A DNA stretch of 64,000 nucleotides from Theobroma cacao (Eukaryota; Streptophyta; Magnoliopsida; Malvales; Malvaceae), in contig NC_030850.1 of the NCBI RefSeq assembly GCF_000208745.1, forward strand, positions 4,815,817 to 4,879,816, given 5' to 3'. Every line of letters begins with the position of its first letter. The stretch's first letter is position 1. Below the pieces are notes generated by a model. It saw nothing but the letters and a program-made list of their open reading frames with translations. It was not told the DNA's origin and ran no database searches. The position numbers and the translations under genes are program-made. Below, piece by piece: positions 22,601 to 36,700 of the stretch.

Positions 22601-25600
22601 TGTTGATTAATTAAGAACAATGGTGTAACTTGGCATATCGTGTTGCTGCAGATGGTGAGCAATAATAATTTTAACGGAGAAGAGCGTGTAAGTGAATTTG
22701 GAATTCATGTTGGACAAGAACTTGCACTCGTTGAAGCGCGAGTTTTGCCTGCTCCAGTGGTAAGTTCATCCCAAAATGTTATATTTCAAGAGAAATCATG
22801 CTTGGTGTTTTATTATGAAATATGATGTTCGTATGTTTTGGTTGCTGCAGCTTAAGTATCATGATACTGGACCAGAAAAAAGTGTTAAACCTAGTAAAGG
22901 GGCATGGAACATGATCAACAAGGTGCTATACTAGTTTTCTTTGACTGTGTCGTTCATTTCCTTTGGAATAAAAAAATAGAGAAACCAGAACCAAGTCAAG
23001 ATGATTGGGTCAGCCCTTTCTTCTTGCACCAAAGATTAAATTTCCAAAGGAACTGGAGTTGCACATGTTTCCGCATTGTATGTTTGACATTGTAATGTGT
23101 CTTAAATTCTTTTGGGGGCTTTATTTTGGATAAGCTCTGGGCGTGATTGGAGCATTTATAATACTATATCCAGCTGAAAATTTGGGGAATCATGCTTTTC
23201 TTGGCTTTGAGGTTTCGAGGAATGGTGGTCTCTTTGAAGTTACTAGTAATAGAATCCTATTTACATAGCCCTCGGAACCTGAAGGCAATTGTAGTCATTT
23301 GCATGAAGTGTTGCTACACCAGGATTTTCACTGATTATTTTTTTTTTGTTTTTTGGTTCTGCAGAAAATGGTCAATGGTGGGGAAGTGGATAATTGGACT
23401 TGTGTGAACTTCTCCTCAAATTATGCAAATATTTCAAATGACTTCTGTACACGATTGGTGGAAATGTGTAATAACAAAGGAATGGTATGCTGTGCAGTTT
23501 CTTACATGCAGATTTTTTGTTTGTTATTAAGTAATTGACTGACTTGATTTTTCATCTGCTTGTTATACAAGGTATTTCGTCATACCGCTGCAGTCCCTAT
23601 CCGTTCAGCTCATCCTTTTAGAATTGATCAAACTCTGCGAGATGTTTACGAGGAGTCTACAAGGCAGAAGAGGCCACTTAAATTGTTGATAATTATTTTA
23701 CCTGATCAGAGTGGCTCATATGGTAAGAGATCCAGATTTAAAATGTATTTCGATGATTCTAGTATCTCTTCACAAATAAAATCTTGTTGCTTACAGGGAA
23801 AATTAAACGAATATGTGAGACAGAGTTAGGTATTGTTTCTCAATGTTGTCAGCCCAAGCAAGCTTCAAAATATTACCCTCAATATTTTGAAAATCTTGCT
23901 CTGAAGATCAATGTGAAGGTATTTTTTCTGCCTCATTGATTATTTGGGATTTTGATGTTGGCTTCTTTTGGTATTTTCTTAGTCATCTTTGAGAATTGTA
24001 AATTTACCAGGTTGGGGGACGTAATACCGTGCTGAATGATGCCATTGAAAAAACAATTCCTCTTGTGTCTGATGACCCTACAATTATATTTGGTGCGGAT
24101 GTCACTCATCCACAGCCTGGGGAAGATTCTAGTCCTTCAATAGCTGCAGTAAGCATAGTCATGTTCGCCATTGTCTCTTTTCTGTTTCTGCATCTAGTTA
24201 AGAGCTAGGTAATTGATTGGCTGCAGGTGGTTGCTTCAATTGATTGGCCAGAGGTAACTAAGTACCGAGGAATAGTTTCTGCACAGCCTCATCGAGAGGA
24301 AATAATCCAAGATCTCTATAAAACAGTTCAGGATCCTCAGAAGGGTGTTGTTCCTAGTGGAATGATCAGGTATGGAGGTGAATATGGTTTTATTTTTAGG
24401 ACTGTGTTCAAGTGTTATTGGAAGACGTCTTCTTATTTCCGTCAAGAATAACTTGTTTTCTTCAGGGAATTGCTTATCAGTTTCTATAAATCAACTAGAA
24501 GAAAACCTTTAAGGATTATTTTCTACAGGTAGCCTTTGTTTCTGATCACCCAAATTCTTGAATTTTTTCAGTGACATTGCTGATCTTGCGTTTTTTTAAT
24601 TTGGCAGAGATGGTGTTAGTGAAGGCCAATTTAGTCAAGTTTTGCTCTATGAAATGGATGCAATTCGAAAGGTATATTAAAGGTTTATTTTTGGTGGTGG
24701 AAGGGGGTGGGGGTTTGTAGGACTATTCTCTCACGTGGACTAAGTAACAGCTCAGTGTCTTTTGGAAAAAAAATCTTATTGAGCCCGCCATCAGCATGAA
24801 CTATAAGTATTGTCTTGTAAACTCGTAACTCCTATTATTTTGAAAGCTATGGAGTCTGTTATATGGTTCTTTGATTATCAAATTACTCGGGCATTTCTTT
24901 AAATGGAAAATACAAAGATTGTATGGAGTTCATGATTTTTCAACTAGCATAGCATGCTTAATAATGTCTGCTACTTTTTAGTTGTGCAATGTTTGGTCTT
25001 TGGGCTTGCTGATGCCAGCAATTGTATTCCTTCCAGGCTTGTGCATCAATACAGGATAATTATATGCCACCAGTTACATTTGTTGTGGTGCAGAAAAGGC
25101 ATCGTACTCGCTTATTTCCTACTGACACTGCCTCAACAGATAAGAGTGGCAATATCGTAGCAGGTAATAAATGTCATAATAAGGATTGATCATATTCTCT
25201 GGACCTCCCTTGCTGCAGTATTGTATTAACTTTTTACCACAACCATGTTTTGCAGGTACTGTTGTTGATACTATCATTTGTCACCCCACAGAATTTGATT
25301 TTTATCTCAATAGTCATGCTGGAATCATGGTAAACTAGACTTGCCTTCTAATATGATGATCAATTTATACAATTATTGATATGCTTCCTCTGTCTGATTT
25401 TAGTTTTTCTTTTAAATTGGTATTCGTTATTTTTGTTATGTAGGGAACAAGTAAACCCACTCATTACCATGTCTTGTATGATGAAAACAAGTTCACTGCA
25501 GACAACTTCCAAGTGCTCACAAACAATTTATGCTACACGTAATGGGTTTACATCTTTTTCTATAACCTGAAATAGTGTGAACAGATAATTCTCAGATTAG

Positions 25601-25945
25601 TTCTACTTATTATATGATAATTCTACTCATTTACAGGTATGCAAGATGTACTCGGTCGGTTTCCATAGGTTAGTGATTTTTTGTTAACTACTCTTAAATT
25701 TGTTTTCAAGTTATCATCAGTTTATATCTAAGCCAGTGTTAATAGATAATATGACAATTACATTTCTAGTGCCTCCTGCATATTATGCTCATCTAGTAGC
25801 TTTTCGGGCACGCTATTACATAGAGGATGAAACTTCAGACAGTGGCTCTGCAAATGCGAGACGGAATGCAAGAGACAGAAACGTGGAGGCTCAACCTCTC
25901 CCAAGCATTAGAGAAAATGTGAAGGAAGTCATGTTTTACTGCTGA
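19604..25945 (+). CDS. AGO5: Argonaute, AGO5-like (copy 1, intact)
   Basis: Small-RNA-guided silencing protein. 22 exons read in frame: 19604-20047, 20490-20707, 20809-20958, 21073-21206, 21345-21454, 21582-21685, 22208-22346, 22455-22571, 22652-22759, 22851-22922, 23365-23484, 23572-23722, 23797-23918, 24011-24148, 24227-24369, 24466-24528, 24608-24671, 25037-25163, 25256-25329, 25444-25538, 25637-25668, 25770-25945. All introns are GT..AG. The product is 966 residues (Arabidopsis AGO5 is close to 1,000). Order: Gly/Arg/Pro-rich N-terminus (1-110), N domain, PAZ (about 316-460), MID, PIWI. Catalytic triad: D693 (GADVTHP), D779 (YRDGVSEG), H916 (YYAHL). The C-terminus EVMFYC is canonical. Similarity is closest to AGO5 ([23 protein letters not shown]). 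Relative to copy 2 it lacks one codon in exon 6 and has M866 where Gln is usual. ATG 19604 is the only in-frame ATG before the conserved MSGRG start. Confidence 0.93.
21277..21313 (+). repeat. Copy of an AGO5 exon segment inside the next intron
   Basis: A 37-bp stretch inside intron 4 repeats exon-4 sequence 21157-21193 (codons for [11 protein letters not shown]) with one difference. At that position the intron copy has CGGCCC, as in exon 4 of AGO5-like copy 2 (about 35289), while the copy 1 exon has CGACCC. The matching intron of copy 2 lacks it. Confidence 0.85.
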
Positions 25946-26599
25946 ATAGGTGTGTATTTTTCTGTTTATGTTTTTATTTAGGTTTCTTCCACTAATGCAT
26001 TGTTGGTTAATGGATGGTTCTGTAGTGTATCTTGAAGCCTTCAACACTATACATATATGTTACATTTACATTGCCTTAGGTTGATTTTGCCAATAGCTTT
26101 TGAACATTTTGTTTATCCCTGGAAGTTGGGGACTGCCCTCCTGATAATTCCTTTTGGTTCAAGGCTTTGTTTGGTTTTTGTGTACATGTCACAGGTTGAG
26201 GTTTTCTTGAGCTGGATACTTTTGAATCATATTGCTCAGTTACTAAGGTTAAATGTCAGACAAAAATGCTAAATAAATTGATTATAGTGACCATATTTTC
26301 TTAAGGCAAATACCATAACAAAAAGAAATAATTCACAATTTAAAATAAATGCAAAAAAAAATTGTGGAAGAAATTTCATTGCAAAAGTATTCTAGTTATA
26401 CATAAGATCGATATGGTTCTTACATAGTTCATTAACTCCTATCTATAAAATAGATATTTTTCCTACATAGTTTGTTAGTGTCTATATTCTATCCTGTCCT
26501 GATATTGTTGGCCTTCAAGAAAAATGCGTTCCCTCCTCCAGTTGGAAAGCTAGCTTTAGTTGTCCATTTTAAAATAGCATTTTAATTTTTCTTTTCCGT
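25946..26599. other. 3' flank of AGO5-like copy 1
   Basis: 3' UTR and spacer. It is alignable with the region after copy 2, which carries about 0.5 kb of extra sequence (about 40200-40770). No separate gene seen. Confidence 0.5.
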
Positions 26600-27560
26600 A
26601 TCTTGATCCTTCTTTAAAAACCAAAAGGATTAAAGGCTGAAAAGCAGCAGTTGCTGCAAGCACTCGCACAACCCTTCGTTGTTCAATTCTATTTGATGCC
26701 CATTTCTCATTTTGTTTGCACTAATAGCTCTCTGCAATCTACAAAATAACCCTGTTAAACATTTACTGTAATGCAATTTTAAAGTTACAAATATATATAA
26801 AAGATTGAGTGCAAATCTTCAATTACAGGATAAGTTAGGAAAAGGAAGAGGAAAATACCTGTGGATATGAATGCTGAAATGGGTGATTGCGATTATGGGC
26901 AATCATATGCCCATTCATCCTCTCCTCATGTTGACTTGCAAAGCCTGGAATCTGTGCAAAAACCTGGAGGTATCGACACTATGAAGTTTAGTATTCATCA
27001 TTAACCATAAAGTTGAAGTGAGCCTATCAACTCATAATCATACTTATTCAATGGTTTTTAGTTAATGAAAGACTTACCATAATAATTAAACATTGGATAT
27101 GTTGGAGTAATTGGAGTGCTGAAGGGTCCCGGTATTCTTCCCATTGTTCGTTGTGTGAGCAATTTGACAAAAATATCTTCTCTCCTCTTTAGTCTATGCC
27201 ATGGGTACATGTAGAGGTTTGCGGTGAAACATGATAACGACAAGCAATCAGGTAATTAACTCATTAAAGCTCCATTATTAAACAGAAAAGGATCAAGGCA
27301 ATCCTGTAACCCTGTCACATTATAGATGCACTATGGAAGAAAAATGAAATGCAAAATACTATAAAAGATGCCTACTTATTGAGGGATTCTAAGGGTAAGT
27401 TTGAATCCCAAAGTTAACTCTATCAAAACAAAAGAAACTTCCAAAACTTTTGCGGATTTGGAAGAAAGTAAATATTAAAATTAATAAGCTGCACCTGCAT
27501 ATTTATCATTGAGGATTCTAATAGCTTGCTCAACTTCTTCAAGCTTGGAAAAGCACACAA
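26600..27560 (-). pseudogene. Poly(A)-binding-protein-like fragment, copy 1
   Basis: Exon-like pieces on the minus strand. At 27556-27495 the reading is FSKLEEVEQAIRILNDKYAG, the end of the last RRM of a PABP-like protein. At about 27243-27060 it continues with the post-RRM segment (ERRYFCQIAH-type, then PTYPMFNYYG). Further exon-like blocks lie at about 26990-26860 (FAQIPGFASQHEERMNGHM) and 26745-26640. The frame is broken: the ATG-GCA of the post-RRM exon is followed by TAG. RRM exons present in the other copy are absent here, replaced by an A-rich insertion. Family assignment rests on the RRM edge and on copy 2. Confidence 0.55.
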
Positions 27561-29640
27561 AACTAAAACTCCAACTTATTTCATTATCATTTCACATAAT
27601 CTTAACAAATTTAACCATTTCACAGTTGTTAAAAATTTTTTCAGTTAGTTTCCATCAATGTCATCATTTATGTGTTTTATATACACGTTGAAACCCTAAG
27701 AGATCAAAAAAATAAAAGAATTTAACAAAATTAAAAAAAAAAATGCACCCATTAGAAAACTTGTGGTCATTTTCTCCAAACCTTATTTTGTTGAATTTGT
27801 TCCCATGGCATTCCCTAAATTTGATGCTGAAGCATATGTTAGCGTTCTTGTTTCTTCAGTGCCTTTGTTACATATAACACTTTTGCAATTTATCATTAGT
27901 TTTATTCTCGTCACTAGAGGGTGACCTATGCGTTGCACCTAGGTATTTCTAACAAAAGAAGTATCATAATAAATTTTGATTTAATAGTGATTAAAATAAT
28001 ATATGTAGAAATAATTGTATCATGATTATTTGTTTTACAAAAAGTATCTTATTTGTTAATTTAGTAGGAACAATCAAAATACAATAGAATACGTAAATAA
28101 AAATAAAAGTTACTGAAAAAGCACAAAAACAATAAAAGCAACGAATTCATCCAAAGAAAGAAGACTCCATGACTGTGAGAGTACCAATGTTGATTATAAA
28201 AGCATTCAATATTTATTTGAAGTATAAAAAAGAAATAGAGGAATAAAGTAATAATACGCATAATTATTATCGAGAAAACAATTCAATCACAATCCTTAAA
28301 TATTTATCCAAAAATAAGAAACACATAAAATTATAACAATCACAATAACATTAACATCCACACCAAATGCAATAGGAGGCAAAATAATAAAAAATTTGAT
28401 TTATTTTCTGTTCAAACAAAACAAAATTAAAAGCAAAAATGAATAAATGCTAGGAATTTTTTTTAAAGCGCTTGCTATTTTTAAACCCCGATTACAAACT
28501 CACCATACATACACAACAACAACAACATGCTACCATGTAAAACTTGAGTAAGTGAAGATATTCCTTTACAAATAATAAATGGAAAAGGCATCAAGACCAG
28601 AAACATCCAAATGCAAAAGGAAAGAATCCAAAAAAAAAAAAACACAAAAAACAAGAAAAGCCAATGAAACAAATGGACAATAATATGCGCAAAAGAAAAA
28701 AAATCAAAGCAAAATAGAGAACTTGCAAAACATAGACAAACCTGCAAACCAGAGAAAGTAAAAAAGCCATTAAATACTAAGAAGAGAAGAAACAAAGCAA
28801 AGATCAAAGCACCTAAACACAAAAAGACCTAAACAAAAGACTGAGAAAGAATCACAAAAGATTAAAAAGGTAATTCAAAATCCAACAAACACATAATACC
28901 AAGACAAAAATCTCCTCACAACCCAGAGGAAAATGAATATTAATTATCATCATTAAAAATTTCTTAATTTTAATGAGGACATACTATAAATTATCTTTCG
29001 TTTTAATTGATCTTTTTTTTTTCCTATAACATTAGAAAAGAAGTAAAAATCAACGAAAACAATCTTGAGTGAATTGAGTTCAGAAACAATAAGAAAATAA
29101 ACAAAAAAAAAGCCTGTAAAAAAAGAAAACCCAAATCAAAACAGAGAAAAACAAACCTGCAAATCACACAAAGCAAGAAACCAAAAGAAAACCATAAAGA
29201 AAACAATGAGAATGAAAGCAAAGAAAAACCATAGAGGAAGAAGGCAAACAAAAAAAAAAAAGGTTCTAGAATAGAGCAAAGAAGGAAATAAACGAAGAAG
29301 ACAAAGAAAAAAGGTTCTAGAATAGAGCAAAGAAACAAATAAACTAAGCAGACAAAAAGGAGGACTGGAATAGAAAACAGGAAAATACAAAAATGTCCTC
29401 GATAAAATATTAAAAACTGAAACGCACTTAACGAAAGGAAGAGAAAAAATATGAAGACCCGAAAAGTCCCTCAAAATCCAACAACGACTAATGGAGCCAC
29501 CAAAGTATCTGCTTTCCCCTAAGAGGGAATCAAGTTGGTTAAATCACATTCAAACCCGTTGAACTCAACCTACCCAAAGGCTTTTGAGCTCCAAACCCTC
29601 AAATTGGAAAGCAGTGTTTTCCCGTTGACACGTAAAATCT
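27561..29640. other. A-rich region with local duplications, absent from the other unit
   Basis: About 2 kb with long AAAA/ACAAA runs on the plus strand. The minus-strand frames (for example 28481-28822, 29024-29474) are phenylalanine- and leucine-rich only because of poly(T) and are not credible genes. A ~47-bp duplication (AGGTTCTAGAATAGAGCAAA) occurs at about 29261 and 29310. A looser repeat with ACCTGCAAA.CA occurs near 28740 and 29156. The paralogous unit has instead RRM-like exons. Probably an inserted, degenerate element of unknown class. Confidence 0.5.
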
Positions 29641-30668
<1,028 letters not shown>

Positions 30669-30995
30669 ATTTAACGACTTTATTTTTATATTTATTTTGT
30701 ATTTTTGGGGTTTGATGTGGGAAATATGAAGGTGTAAAGTTGTGAGAATTAGATGGTAATTCGATTTTTAAAGTTGGTTTAGGTTAATGTCCTTCAATAC
30801 TGTGCGTTTGTTTTGGAAATGGCTCGGATTAGCCTAAGAAGTCCGGGCCGTGAGGAGGCACGCGGGCTCCCTTCAGTAGCCCAAGGGACCCGGCGCCGCT
30901 TCGGCGCTATTCTTCTGGTTGTGCGGGTGGCAAAACGGTGCCGTTTTTGGCACCCATGTATTTAAATCCCTTTCTCTCTCCTCATTTCCCAAAAA
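30669..30995. other. H3.1 3' flank and a GC-rich patch
   Basis: The first ~150 bp align with the 3' flank of H3.1 copy 2. From about 30822 a distinct GC-rich block starts (GTCCGGGCCGTGAGGAGG, GACCCGGCGCCGCTTCGG, AAACGGTGCCGTTTTT), unlike anything nearby and absent after copy 2. It ends near a TATTTAAAT stretch where repeat R2 begins. Origin not recognised. Confidence 0.6.
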
Positions 30996-31690
30996 GAAGG
31001 TTGTCAATTTGGAAGTTGAATGGTGTACAATATCCAAAGGTTTCTAATGATTAGATGATGGGGAGATTTGCTAGTTTATTTGGTCGTGCGTACATCTCTT
31101 ATTTATTCTCCTTTGTTTCTGCAATTTTACAAATTGATCGGAGAAGGAGGGCGCAGTCCACTGTGCTTCAAATGTGGCAAAAGCCATTCACATGAAGAAG
31201 TTTTCAGTAGAATACATTATTTTATATTCTGTTTTCCTCTTTGAATCTTGGGTTTTCACATGATTCCTTTCTTTTTGTTGTGGAAAGCCTTATCAGATGT
31301 CTTCTTTCTTAATATAATAAAACTTCTTAGATTCGGAACCAATATTGTTTAGTACATAACACATGTAAGTCAAATTAAAAAAAACAAAAGTTATTTCCTT
31401 TTTTCTTTCCTTGAACTTTGACTTGCTATAAGATTGTCTAAATAAGATAGCCTAAATGTACATTTTAAAATCTAATGTTTGTTAAATTGCTATATGAAAA
31501 TCTATTTATTATTTTATTTAAAGTAGGATAACTTTTTCGATGGTTTCCATTTAAAGAAAATTGATAATAGAAGGTACTAAATATAGTTAATTTTTCTTAA
31601 ATGAATAAAATTCAAAATGTTGTATCTCAATTTGAATGAAATAATATGTTGATTTTTGAAATAAAAGTTTGAATAATATTAGATATTGAA
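30996..31690. repeat. Repeat R2, between the two AGO5/H3 units
   Basis: Direct repeat of R3 (from about 46930) and, from about 31200, of R1. Landmarks are AAGAAGGTTGTCAATTTGGAAG, TTCAAATGTGGCAAAAGCCA and AGAAGTTTTCAGTAGAATAC. It lacks about 50 bp present in R3 and is cut off at about 31691 by a MITE-like end. It occupies the junction between the tandem units. Confidence 0.8.
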
Positions 31691-32129
31691 GTTAGATTTG
31701 GTAATTTTGGACACGACACATTAACACGATAAGAGAAGATACGAGTTAAATAGGTTTTTGGTTTACTTTTAACGTGTTTTGTATTTGACACGACAAACAC
31801 GTTTACTTAATCGTGTTATGTGTTTAAACGTGTATACATGACACGTTTATTAACTTATTAAACATTAATAGTTAAAAATTATTTTAATGGCAATAAAGGT
31901 CTATTGTCTTTAATAGCACATCATTAGTACAATTAAAGCCCACTCTAATACAAATTATCACATTTCATATAAACTTGTAAGGTATTGTTCACTTTCACTC
32001 GCTAACGTCATGGTTGTTTTCCTATAAAAAGCGCCCCACATGTTGAAAAAGGTGTGAACCTTTCAATATTGTCTCATCTAACTCTAGTGTCTGGTAATGT
32101 GAGATTAATAACTCGTTATTGAGATCATA
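31691..32129. mobile_element. MITE-like remnant and spacer
   Basis: Starts TTAGATTTGGTAATTTTGG followed by ACACGACACATTAACACG, the same type of end as the element at 11834-12543, inserted into repeat R2. No matching right end was found, so it is probably truncated. The rest (about 31870-32129) is spacer; AACATGTGGGGCGC-type sequence near 32030 is loosely similar to 19210-19260 before AGO5-like copy 1. Confidence 0.45.
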
Positions 32130-33300
32130 ATATCTTTCATTACTGAATATTAAACTTTATTGAGTTGTTAATGCAAATATTGAATCTAATATGGAATCAA
32201 TTAATTGAATTAATAAATCCTTAGTGTCATCGTTAAGGTTTGATAAAGATGTTTAACGTGTATGTATAGTAAGTATCATGGACACCAAATATGTTCTTTG
32301 TTTTGCTTTTTATAGAACATTTTTTGAATATAAGATTATTAAAATGGATCTTATTTATGAATATGTGTTAAGTATTTTTAATTGGTAAATACCACGAAAT
32401 TATGAGTATTTTAATCATATTTTGTTTTTATAGAAAATTTTTTTTACTTCTGTTAATATTAAACTTTGTTGAGTTGTTAACACAAATATATAGTCAATTA
32501 ATTGAATTAATGAATACTTACCATCATCATAGAGATTTGATAACGATGTTAACCGCATATGTATAGTAAGTATCATGAACACTAAAAATTTTCATTGGTT
32601 GCCTTTTTTAGAACATTTTTGAACTTTTATAAGATTAGTAAAATATGTGTAAATATTTTTAATTGGTAAATATTGTGGAATTATGAGTATTTTAATCACG
32701 TTGTGTTTTATACAAATTTTGTATACTTCCATGAATATTAAGCTTTACTGAGTTGTTAGTGCAAATATTGAAATAATTAATTGAATTAATGAATTCTTAC
32801 TGTCATCATTAAGATTTGATAAATATATTAACCGTGTGTGTATAGTAAGTATAATGGACACTAAAAATGTTGGTTGTATTACCTTTTATAGAGCATTTTA
32901 AAAGGTAATACAACGAATATTTTTGAACCTTCATCATATTAGTGAAATAGAACTTATTTTTAAATATACATCAATATTTTTAATTGATACCTTTCAAAAA
33001 AATATTTTTAGTTGATAAATATCGTGAAATTATAAGCAATCACATTTTATTCTTTAAATGAAATTTTTTTAAACCCATGAATAGTAAACTTTATTGTGTT
33101 GTTAATTCAAATATATAAGCAATTAATGGAGTTTATGAATCATTAATGTCACTAGTAATATTTGAAGTAACTATATCAGAACTTACAAAATAAAAATAAT
33201 ATTATTAAAGATGAGAAAAGTAACAATAAGTTACAATTCAATTATATTTATTACATTTCATTTTATAGAACAATTTTTTCACTTATATGTTATTAGTAAA
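32130..33300. repeat. Satellite-like tandem array, upstream of AGO5-like copy 2
   Basis: Same family as 16640-19000. The phrase GAATATTAAACTTTATTGAG recurs at about 32144, 32455, 32735 and 33077, a period of roughly 280-340 bp, with ATTAATTGAATTAATGAAT, TGTATAGTAAGTAT.ATGGACAC and TTTATAGAACATTTTT words between. A 15-bp perfect inverted repeat (32874-32888 with 32899-32913) is embedded in one unit. Confidence 0.7.
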
Positions 33301-33771
33301 AACTGACCGAGTTATCGCACTGTCGAGGAAAAAAAAATATCATGGGTTAAAAAGGAAAAAGAAAACTGACACCCCACCCCGAACCCTTAAAATTCGTACC
33401 CATTACGGCTAGTACAACCCATCAAAACTTCAGCAATGCCAAAGTCGTTAACGTTTTCGTACAAAAAGAAAAAGAAGAAACAGGGCCATAAAGACTCATC
33501 CGACATTTTGTTAAAGGAATGATGGCAAATTCGTCATTAAAAGCCACGTCTTAGCCGTCACTGTCCTTTCACCTATAAAATGAGGCATCGTATACACACG
33601 TCTTCCAAAGTCTTCGCTCTGTGGCTTTTATAAAGAAAGGCTCACTTCTCTTCAACTGGTTTTTCGGAGAGTCATTTCAAAAGTCTCCACCGGTAACCAT
33701 ATCATCTTTGTATTCTGTTTCTCGCCTTCTGAAATTTCATCTTGACACTATCTCTCTGTCGTTTAGCGGCA
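33301..33771 (+). promoter_or_regulatory. Promoter and 5' UTR of AGO5-like copy 2
   Basis: Highly similar to the copy 1 promoter from about 33405, including TATAAAAT at 33574-33581 and the leader TCTTCAACTGGTTTTTCGGA. The promoter seems intact, so the broken copy may still be transcribed. Confidence 0.55.
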
Positions 33772-36700
33772 ATGTCTGGACGTGGGCCGGGAAGGGACTC
33801 TGGTAGAGGTCAAGCGTCGCCGTCTCTCTCTCGCGGTGGCGGCAATGCTAGAGGAAGAGGTCGTGAAGCTAGTGGAGGACGTGGACCCTTTGGTCCTCCT
33901 CCTTATTCCTCTTACACTCCGTCTCCTCCTCAGGTTGCTCCTACTCAGCCACCTCCTCCTTCTGCTCCTTCGACGTCTACGGCTCCGGCGTATCATCCTC
34001 CGTCGAGTTCTGGTGCGGAATCACTGATGAGAGAGGTCTCGGAAAAGCTTACATTGGAGCCAGAGGCTGCGACGATCGCGCCTCCTCTTCCTCAGTCGTT
34101 GTCAAAGGCGATTAGGTTCTCGCAAAGGCCAGGTGTAGGTCGGGAAGGTAAACAATGCTATGGTAGAGCCAATCATTTCCTCGTTAAGGTTGCTGACAAA
34201 GATCTTCATCACTACGATGTAACTCTCTCTCTTCTCCTCTCTGTCTTTCCCATTGATTTTTAGCCACTCCTACTCTTGTCATATGTCGGCCTTCCTTTTT
34301 TGTTTTAATCGTTTTATTTTTGTAATTTTTTTCTCTTTTGTTCTTTTTTGCTTATATCTCTGTCCTTTTTTTTTTGGTCGTGGAAGGCTTCTAGTAATTT
34401 CTTTTATAGATTGTTTTTATATTTTAATTTGTGTTAGAAGCCAATTATGGAAGATTTTAACTGTTAATTATATGCTTAAATTATTTACGCTATTTTCTTT
34501 ATTCCCTATTTTTTGAGTTTTATTGGTTTCTTCTGTTTGGTTATTTATTTACCTCATTGCCATCTCTGTTTTCTTTTTCATTTTTTTCTTTTCTATTTTA
34601 ATGGCTTTTGGTACTTTATTACGTATTATAGGTTTCTATAACTCCTGAGGTAACCTCAAAGAAGATGAACAGATTTATAATGCAACAATTCGCTGAGTTG
34701 TACAAGCAGTCCCACCTTGGTGGTTGGTGTCCAGCCTACGATGGCGGGAAGAGCTTGTACACAGCTGGTGCTCTGCCTTTTAAGTCAAAGGAGTTTCTTG
34801 TTACGATAATCGATGAAGACCAAGGTCGTAGTTCATCTAGTAAAGCAAGGTAATATTGTTTTATACTATGATGGTGTCTATATGAAATTTCGTTTTTATT
34901 ATCGTTTTTGTCTAAGGGTTATTGGTCTGGTTGCCTGTTATTGCAGGAAGGAACGGGAATATAAGGTGGCGGTCAAATTGGCATCGAAACCTGATCTTCA
35001 TTGTTTGCAGGAGTTCTTGCTTGGAGGGCATTTGGAAGCTCCTCAAGAAACTATTCAAGCGCTGGATGTTGTTCTTAGGGCTAAACCATCTGAGAAGTAC
35101 TCGCCTGTTGATAGAATGTTAAGCATTTGTTGTTAGTAATTATACGCCTCTGTAGCGGATAAATCTACTTGAAACTTCCTTTTGCAGTTATACTGTGGTA
35201 GGAAGGTCATTTTTCCACCCAGATTTAGGTGGTAAAGGAGAGCTTGGTAATGGAATCGATTATTGGAAGGGGTATTATCAGAGTCTTCGGCCCACTCAAA
35301 TGGGTTTATCTCTTAATATTGGTAGCTATTCCATGCTTGTTGTTCCTTCTTAAGATTTGTGTAGCAACTTGTACTTAATGTTTTAGTTGTAGTTGAACTG
35401 GTTTTCCTTTGCAAATCTCTGGTTTTGCTTTACAGATGTGTCTGCTCGATCATTCTATGAGCCACTTTTAGTTTCGGACTTTGTTGCCAAACATTTCAAG
35501 TATACAAGCTTTTCAAGACCTCTGTCTGATCAAGATTGTGTTAAAGTATCATTCTCCTTATCTCTCTGTTCTTACTCTTTGTATAGTCACTTATTTGTTT
35601 CAAAGTGTTTTATATCATCAAAGTGGTTGAATTTCTTATAGGTTGTTTCTATTGCCATGATTTTTAGGTGAAAAAGGCCCTGAAAGGGGTGAAGGTGCGA
35701 CTTACGCACATGAAGTATGGTGCAAAAACTTGCAAGATCGTTGGCATATCCAAATTGCCAATAAGAGAGTTAACGTGAGTTTGTTATAATTGCTCATAAT
35801 TTTCTGAAGCTATTTGACATACTAAAGTACCTTTTTTGGGCCGGTATGGTAGAACTGTTTTTGGGTGATCTGACGTTCTGTCACAATTGGATGCTTGTGG
35901 CAGTCTCATATGTTTACTACCCAAATAAGTTCCATATTCAAATCGATCAGAGTTAATAATCAACTTGTTCCAGAATATATTTCATGCTAGATATGTGAGT
36001 CAATAGCTACCATCTTCGCTGTGCAAAGAACCGGTCTGGATAATGCTGAAAAGTAGATTTTAAAATATTTGAATGGGATTGTGAGGGATATCTCGGGAAC
36101 ATAGAGGTGCTTTACAAGATGAGGATTTCTGTAATAAGAAAAATGATTGTATAACACTTGATTCCTGAACCTTATTTTCTCTGTTATATTGTCATCAATG
36201 ATGTAGTACTCTTTTTTTTTCATTAATATAACTCCTGTTCTCTCTTCCTATTTAGTCTTATTATACTTTTGTGCAATTTTTGGTTTTGCTAGGTTTACTC
36301 TTGACGACAAGAAAACAAATGTGTCTGTGGTTCAATATTTCCTTGAAAATCACAAAATTGAGCTTAAACATGCATCGTTGCCTGCCCTTCAATCTGGAAG
36401 TGAAGCAAAACCTGTTTACTTCCCAATGGAGGTTCAGTTTATATGGATATGGAATTATTTTCTTCTTATAATTTTTTTACCTCTTTCTTTACTGATAATT
36501 TTTACCCTTCTCTCCTAAATGATTTTGTTTGTTATGCAGCTGTGCCAGATTGTTGAAGGACAGAGATACACAAAAATGCTAAATGATCAACAAGTGAGAG
36601 CTCTGTTGAAAGCAACCTGTAAACGTCCACCTGATAGGGAGAGGGACATTAGAAGGGTACAGCAACATTGAGATACTCACTTTTTTGTTGATTAATTAAG

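Noticed and set aside
28481..29474. Several minus-strand frames rich in Phe and Leu resembling membrane proteins
   Set aside because: They are translations of poly(T) tracts in an A-rich insertion, not genes.
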